From: Methylomarinum sp964474415
GTDB taxonomy: Bacteria; Pseudomonadota; Gammaproteobacteria; Methylococcales; Methylomonadaceae
Length of the DNA stretch: 12,544 bases
Reading direction: 5' to 3'
NCBI GenBank assembly: GCA_964474415.1
Contig: CAYYSO010000071.1
Coordinates: forward strand, 1-12,544
Below the pieces are notes generated by a model. The model worked only from the letters and a program-made list of their open reading frames with translations, made no database searches and was not told the origin of the DNA. Position numbers and translations under genes: made by a program. Positions 8,821 through 12,544 of this stretch are shown piece after piece. Each line of letters begins with the position of its first letter. Positions within the stretch are counted from its first letter, which is position 1.

Positions 8821-9357
8821 TTAAAATTCCACACCCTGCGCCGCTTTAATCCCTTGCGCGTAGGCATGTTTAATTTTTGTCATTTCTGTCACTGTATTGG
8901 CAACCTCAATGACTTCTTTCGCCGCATTACGTCCGGTTAAAACCAAATGCATCCAGGGCGGTTTTTCATGGACAATAAAATCGGCAATTTCCCGGCCGGA
9001 AATCCAGTTATACCCGCAGCAATAATTAATTTCATCCAGTAACACAAAATCAAATTCCCCGGAGCGAATTTTTTGCTTGCTCAACTCCCAGATGTCACGA
9101 CTGGTTTTGATATCCTGCTCAGGGTTTTTAGTATCCCAGGTAAAACCATCCCCTAGAGCATGCCATTCGATATTGTCAAACCGTTGTGCAGCTTTTTGCT
9201 CACCGGTTTGCCACTGGCCTTTGATAAACTGAATCACGCAGACCTTCATTTCCCAGCCGGCCGCACGAAATACCATACCCAATGCACTAGAGGATTTACC
9301 TTTACCTTCCCCGGTGTTAACTAAAACTATGCCCTGACGCTTATCTCTGCTTTTCAT
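8821..9357 (-). CDS. cobO: Cob(I)yrinic acid a,c-diamide adenosyltransferase (CobA/CobO/BtuR type)
   Basis: 178 residues from the start chosen here. The enzyme transfers the 5'-deoxyadenosyl group of ATP to the cobalt of reduced corrinoids, in de novo synthesis and in salvage. The N-terminal P-loop GEGKGKSSSALG is typical of this family. It is followed by VIQFIKGQW, GDGFTW, the Walker-B-like VLLDEINYC, the LVLTGRNA motif, and an ending close to the family's KAAQGVEF. All hallmark motifs are present and the length is normal. An in-frame ATG at 9366 would add MVV, but its only SD-like bases abut the codon; the ATG at 9357 gives a 4-nt ATGA overlap with the cobB stop and has a GGGATGG stretch at useful distance, so I prefer it. 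Overlap implies translational coupling with cobB. Confidence 0.95.
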   Translation of the reverse strand: MKSRDKRQGIVLVNTGEGKGKSSSALGMVFRAAGWEMKVCVIQFIKGQWQTGEQKAAQRFDNIEWHALGDGFTWDTKNPEQDIKTSRDIWELSKQKIRSGEFDFVLLDEINYCCGYNWISGREIADFIVHEKPPWMHLVLTGRNAAKEVIEVANTVTEMTKIKHAYAQGIKAAQGVEF

Positions 9358-10631
9358 GACAACCATCCCGCAACAACATCCGGTGCGCTGGCAAAATACC
9401 AGTGCATATAAGAAGCACGCAGATTTTTATAGCGAACGCCCTGATCCCCCTGTTGACACGAAAATGCGGGCTCTAATTCTAATAACTGCTCAGTTTCTCT
9501 GACCGAATGGTGAAATTCATGTCCTCTTGCACCGTTTTCCTCCTGTCTGTATCCCAGAGATGCCAGTTTTTTCTGCATTCTGGAATCAAAAGGCAAAACA
9601 CCGGCCATTGGCCAACTGGTACCATCACTGTTTATTATTTGTCGTCCCAGTAACATAGCGCCTCCACATTCGGCCAACACCGGATTATCATTTTCTATAA
9701 ATTGCCTGATCGACTGCCAGCTACGGGATAAAGACAGTGTTTGCACATATAATTCCGGGTAGCCTCCCGGTAACCACAAGGCATCCGCTGCCTGCGGAAC
9801 CGGCTCTCCGGCCAACAGCGAAAAATAACGGACAGTCGCCCCTTGTGCCTGCAACCAATCAATATTTGCCGGATAAATAAAGCAACAGGCCGCATCTCTG
9901 GCAACGGCAACCGTCTTACCCGATAACGGTGATTGTTGTGTTTGGGCTATTACAGTCTGTCCATTGCAATCATAAAATGCTGCCAATAACGCCGTTTCAT
10001 TAACATGAAAACAGGGCTGCAAATCAGGCACCGCTACTTCATCAGGGCGTTTAAGGCCCAAGTGCCGTTCTGCCAAAACGGCTGCATCTTTTGCCATCCA
10101 CGCCACTAATGGCGGCAGGTCATATTCTATAATTAATTTTTTCAGTAACTCCGCATGATACGAACTGCCTACTTTATTGATAATCAGCCCGGTAATTTTA
10201 ATACCCATTCTATCGGCATAATCGCAAAATCCTTTAACCAAAGGTACAATCGAACCACTCATACCACTAACATCAACCACCAGAATAACTGGACTATCCA
10301 AAACTTTTGCCAAGTCTGCGCTTGAACCAGCCTTGCCGACACCGGCACAGCCATCAAACAACCCCATTACGCCTTCAATCAAAGCCCATGACACCTGCCC
10401 ACAGCGCTCGGCAAGAAGCTGTCGGGATTGCTCGCTGCCCACCATTTGAGTATCCAGATTATAAGAAGGCTGTCCGCTAACTGCCTGATGCCATAAAGGA
10501 TCAAGAAAATCCGGGCCACTTTTAAAAGCGGAAACTGACCTTTGCTGACGGTAAAAATACTGTAATAAAGCCAACATGATCGTGGTTTTACCACAACCGG
10601 AGTGGGTTCCTGCCAAAAGAGCTAATTTCAT
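9354..10631 (-). CDS. cobB: Cobyrinate / hydrogenobyrinate a,c-diamide synthase (CobB/CbiA)
   Basis: 425 residues, slightly shorter than many family members but complete. It amidates the a and c carboxylates of the corrin ring using glutamine and ATP. The N-terminal dethiobiotin-synthetase-like domain has the P-loop GTHSGCGKTT (8-17), KSGPDFLDP (37-45) and EGVMGLFDG (86-94). The C-terminal class-I glutamine amidotransferase domain (about 238-420) shows WLPGGYPELY (286-295), nucleophile Cys322 in AECGGAMLLG, the GHEFHHS segment (370-376) and the SYMHWYF histidine motif (407-413). The P-loop sits immediately at the N-terminus, which fixes the ATG at 10631; the ribosome site is weak. It is the first gene of the leftward unit. 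The other amidases and ring-forming genes are not in the window, so whether the host makes corrin de novo or remodels it cannot be judged here. CbiA (anaerobic) and CobB (aerobic) names are equally possible. Confidence 0.95.
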   Translation of the reverse strand: MKLALLAGTHSGCGKTTIMLALLQYFYRQQRSVSAFKSGPDFLDPLWHQAVSGQPSYNLDTQMVGSEQSRQLLAERCGQVSWALIEGVMGLFDGCAGVGKAGSSADLAKVLDSPVILVVDVSGMSGSIVPLVKGFCDYADRMGIKITGLIINKVGSSYHAELLKKLIIEYDLPPLVAWMAKDAAVLAERHLGLKRPDEVAVPDLQPCFHVNETALLAAFYDCNGQTVIAQTQQSPLSGKTVAVARDAACCFIYPANIDWLQAQGATVRYFSLLAGEPVPQAADALWLPGGYPELYVQTLSLSRSWQSIRQFIENDNPVLAECGGAMLLGRQIINSDGTSWPMAGVLPFDSRMQKKLASLGYRQEENGARGHEFHHSVRETEQLLELEPAFSCQQGDQGVRYKNLRASYMHWYFASAPDVVAGWLS

Positions 10632-10668
10632 TCTGTTACTTTATAATCCATACCTTTTCCATTTTACC

Positions 10669-10698
10669 TTGAGCATCTATTGCTCGTCTTCCAATAAT
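10669..10698 (+). promoter_or_regulatory. Candidate sigma-70 promoter for the Fic/zeta-like gene
   Basis: TTGAGC (10669-10674) and AATAAT (10693-10698) are separated by 18 nt: 4/6 and 5/6 matches to consensus. The start point would be near 10705, giving a leader of about 85 nt. The region is A+T-rich, so a chance match is quite possible. Confidence 0.3.
10671..10685. repeat. Perfect 5-bp inverted repeat, possible operator
   Basis: GAGCA-TCTAT-TGCTC is a perfect palindrome with a 5-nt centre. It overlaps the -35 of the candidate rightward promoter and lies in the presumed 5' leader of cobB. It could be a dimeric repressor site or a weak RNA hairpin; it has no T-run after it in either direction, so it is not a terminator. 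Confidence 0.35.
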
Positions 10699-10703
10699 AA
10701 TGG

Positions 10704-10733
10704 ACGATATTTTTAAATTGCAGTGCTTGTAAA
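10704..10733 (-). promoter_or_regulatory. Candidate sigma-70 promoter for the cobB-cobO-DUF917-receptor unit
   Basis: On the minus strand TTTACA (10733-10728, 5/6) and TATCGT (10709-10704, 4/6) are spaced by 18 nt. Transcription would begin near 10697, leaving a leader of about 65 nt before the cobB ATG. That leader is too short for a cobalamin riboswitch and shows no B12-box sequence. Confidence 0.33.
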
Positions 10734-10789
10734 AATACTGTATTGATAGCAATCATCGCTGATGAAAGTGAAATAATAAAAATAACATC

Positions 10790-12544
10790 ATGAATCATAA
10801 CCCTGCTCAAATTTCTGACGACACACAACTAAAAAAATTACGTACTGCACTGGCTATTTCCCGGGGAACAAAATTATTATCCACTCTGTTGCAGGAAGCA
10901 GAAGGTACTGTTTCTCACGATCAAACCAAGCGCGTCACTTATCTAACGACGCTATTTACCCGCATCCACCGGGAAATGTTTCATGACTGGAAAGAACAGG
11001 CAACAGTCAGCCACCGCCCGGGAACAATCGAAAGCGCCGAAAACAGAAGAAAATTTCGTAAAACCATCGGCAGCCTGGTTTTAGATGATGATGGCAATCA
11101 CGACACTGCGATTTTCGACAACAATGGCTTTGTCATCAAAACCGATGATATTGCCGAGAGATTGGCCTATTTTTACCAGAAAATGCGAGCCGTCAGACCG
11201 TTCTCCTATGGTAATCGAATAACGCTGGATTTTTTTATGACCGCTTTGGGACACCTGCCTGCTTTTAAAGCCGTTTATGAACAGGGCATTGATTTCAGAC
11301 GGTTAATCAACGGCGATGCCATTATTCTGCATGAACTCAACAGCAATCATCAACAAGTCATCAGTGCTTTTGAACATGCGCTCGACCCGACACGCAACAA
11401 AAGCCTGAAAAATAAAGCCAACAGTTACGGCAAATGGCCTGAAAACAAACATTTTCTTTCTGGTATCCCATTCTTGTCTCACCAAACTGAAGAGGGTATT
11501 GATTGTCTTGTTACGGTTAATGGTGGTCTGGTTCCTATTTCTGATATCAAGGAGGAACTGTTTATTGAAGGACGACATTTTGCCGAGACTCCACTTAGTG
11601 TTTCGGAAAATGTCATTGGTTATTTACCCGGCACTGAAGAATTCCGCCATCCACAAAAACGCGATATTGATGGCATTACTATCAGAGAGGATGGTGTTGC
11701 CCCGTTATTCTGTCTGGATGTCAACATGCTGACAGGTCTTAGATCACCTAGTCACATCGAATTTCTGGAGCTGTTTCAGGAATGTGAAGGCAATAAAAAA
11801 CTGCTTTTCAATCTGGCCAACAATGACCCGCTGAAACAAAAACTGCTGGCGGCCGCCAATGGAGAGAGCCGGCTGGAACGCACGGTTAAAATTGCCTACG
11901 ACAGACTCAATAAAATCAACCGTATTTTAATTAATGCCAAACAAAATATTTTTGAAGGGAAAACTCCGGTCGTTAACCCTAAACTGTTTATGTGTATGGG
12001 AGGAGCCGGCTCCGGTAAAACAGCCGTAGAAGAAAATGCCACCGCCCAATGCGGTGATAATTTCGTCATTGCCTCACTGGATGAGTTTCGTAAAGTCAGT
12101 GACTTATATAGAATCCTGACCGCCGCCAATCACCATAGTGATGATTATGTTTATGTCGAACCGTTCGCCAACAGACTACGGGATCTGGTTGCCAATCATG
12201 CTAAAGAAGCGGGTATCAATATACTTTACGACGGTACCGGAATACCCTATGAGCCACGTTATTCCACCATTATCAACCAGTTTAAGGCGGCCGGTTTCCA
12301 TACCCAGATTACAGCAGTGGACGCCTTTTTGGTCAAACCGGAAGGCCGTGAGGATGAACTTTCCCGTTGTGGTGTTATCGGCAGCGTTAAAGCCCGTTTT
12401 GAAAAAACCGGACGCGCCCTACCCTGGGTCATCACCATCGACAAGCATATCCGGGCGCCCCGCTCATTTCTCAATGCTCTGAAAGATGCCTGTCTGGATA
12501 AAATTTCACTTTTTGCCAATGATGGCGACATAGACAGGCATTAT
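10790..12544 (+). CDS. Large protein with degenerate Fic-like domain and zeta-toxin-like kinase domain (5' part)
   Basis: The frame is open from ATG 10790 to the right edge (585 codons, no stop), so the C-terminus is missing. An in-frame TGA at 10769 and no other start between make this ATG the start, although no good Shine-Dalgarno precedes it. Residues about 85-175 resemble a Fic fold: FRKTIGSL, a possible flap region (105-118), a helix IAERLAYFYQKM and then RPFSYGNRITLDFF (136-149), comparable with the Fic signature HPFxxGNGRTxR followed by FF. The catalytic His is Arg136 and one Gly is lost, so AMP transfer is probably impaired. Residues 180-390 are unrecognised. From about 395 a zeta-toxin-like P-loop kinase begins: LFMCMGGAGSGKTAVEE (Walker A, K410), IASLDEFRK (D431, placed like the catalytic acid of zeta), then NILYDGTG (D481). 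Zeta toxins phosphorylate UDP-N-acetylglucosamine; relatives use other substrates such as NAD. Soluble, no signal peptide. No epsilon-type antitoxin gene is seen upstream. Toxin, effector or housekeeping kinase all remain possible. Confidence 0.8.
   Translation, partial: MNHNPAQISDDTQLKKLRTALAISRGTKLLSTLLQEAEGTVSHDQTKRVTYLTTLFTRIHREMFHDWKEQATVSHRPGTIESAENRRKFRKTIGSLVLDDDGNHDTAIFDNNGFVIKTDDIAERLAYFYQKMRAVRPFSYGNRITLDFFMTALGHLPAFKAVYEQGIDFRRLINGDAIILHELNSNHQQVISAFEHALDPTRNKSLKNKANSYGKWPENKHFLSGIPFLSHQTEEGIDCLVTVNGGLVPISDIKEELFIEGRHFAETPLSVSENVIGYLPGTEEFRHPQKRDIDGITIREDGVAPLFCLDVNMLTGLRSPSHIEFLELFQECEGNKKLLFNLANNDPLKQKLLAAANGESRLERTVKIAYDRLNKINRILINAKQNIFEGKTPVVNPKLFMCMGGAGSGKTAVEENATAQCGDNFVIASLDEFRKVSDLYRILTAANHHSDDYVYVEPFANRLRDLVANHAKEAGINILYDGTGIPYEPRYSTIINQFKAAGFHTQITAVDAFLVKPEGREDELSRCGVIGSVKARFEKTGRALPWVITIDKHIRAPRSFLNALKDACLDKISLFANDGDIDRHY

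Noticed and set aside
9358..9366. Longer cobO start at 9366 (three extra residues MVV)
   Set aside because: The ATG at 9357 forms a standard ATGA overlap with the cobB stop and has better ribosome-site spacing; the difference is minor and 9366 remains possible.
10684..10714. TCGTC...GACGA inverted repeat followed by a T-run, terminator-like
   Set aside because: The stem is only 5 bp with a 14-nt loop, the T-run is interrupted, and no gene ends here in that direction; both flanking genes diverge.
10632..10789. Possible small antitoxin gene upstream of the zeta-like gene
   Set aside because: The frames are broken by stops within a few dozen codons on both strands and no start with a ribosome site gives a credible helical antitoxin.
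11303..12531. Several ORFs of 77-114 codons on both strands inside the Fic/zeta-like gene
   Set aside because: The continuous 585-codon frame from 10790 explains the whole stretch with recognisable domains; the short frames are overlapping shadows without family features. The long frame is easily missed because its stop lies beyond the window.

Overview
The window (about 40-45% G+C, densely packed, gaps of 0-48 nt except one of 158 nt) looks like chromosome of a Gram-negative proteobacterium: it has a TonB-dependent outer-membrane receptor, Sec-exported periplasmic binding proteins and a multidomain hybrid sensor kinase. I would guess a gammaproteobacterium, possibly of the Methylococcales type, but that is only an impression from protein style; no ribosomal or marker gene is present.

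Region 1 (start to 5516, + strand) is a sensory operon. It holds the 3' part of a PhnD-like periplasmic binding protein, a second exported binding protein of the ABC_sub_bind family, a membrane hybrid histidine kinase (HAMP-HisKA-HATPase-REC-REC-Hpt) and a REC-GGDEF diguanylate cyclase. The first two genes overlap by 4 nt (ATGA), the third starts directly after the second's stop codon, and the fourth follows after 23 nt. There is no permease or ATPase gene in the window, so the binding proteins are more likely ligand detectors for the kinase than transporter parts. The inferred flow is periplasmic ligand, kinase, internal REC/Hpt relay, REC of the cyclase, c-di-GMP.

Region 2 (5565-10631, - strand, transcribed leftward) is a four-gene unit: cobyrinate a,c-diamide synthase (cobB/cbiA), corrinoid adenosyltransferase (cobO/btuR), a DUF917 / S-methyl-thiohydantoin-desulfurase-like protein, and a TonB-dependent receptor. 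cobB and cobO overlap by ATGA; the other two junctions are 14 nt each. Two genes are clear corrinoid enzymes, so the receptor may import corrinoids or a cobalt/metal complex. The DUF917 gene is the unexpected member. No cobalamin riboswitch is visible upstream.

Region 3 (10632-12544) is a 158-nt divergent intergenic region with a short palindrome and candidate promoters, followed by a large gene that runs off the right edge (585 codons visible). Its product has an N-terminal Fic-like segment with a damaged catalytic motif (RPFSYGNR instead of HPFxxGNGR) and, from about residue 395, a zeta-toxin-like P-loop kinase domain with an intact Walker A motif. No separate antitoxin gene is visible upstream. 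This Fic-like/zeta-like fusion is the most unusual element of the window.

No tRNA, rRNA, CRISPR array, insertion sequence or clear rho-independent terminator was seen.
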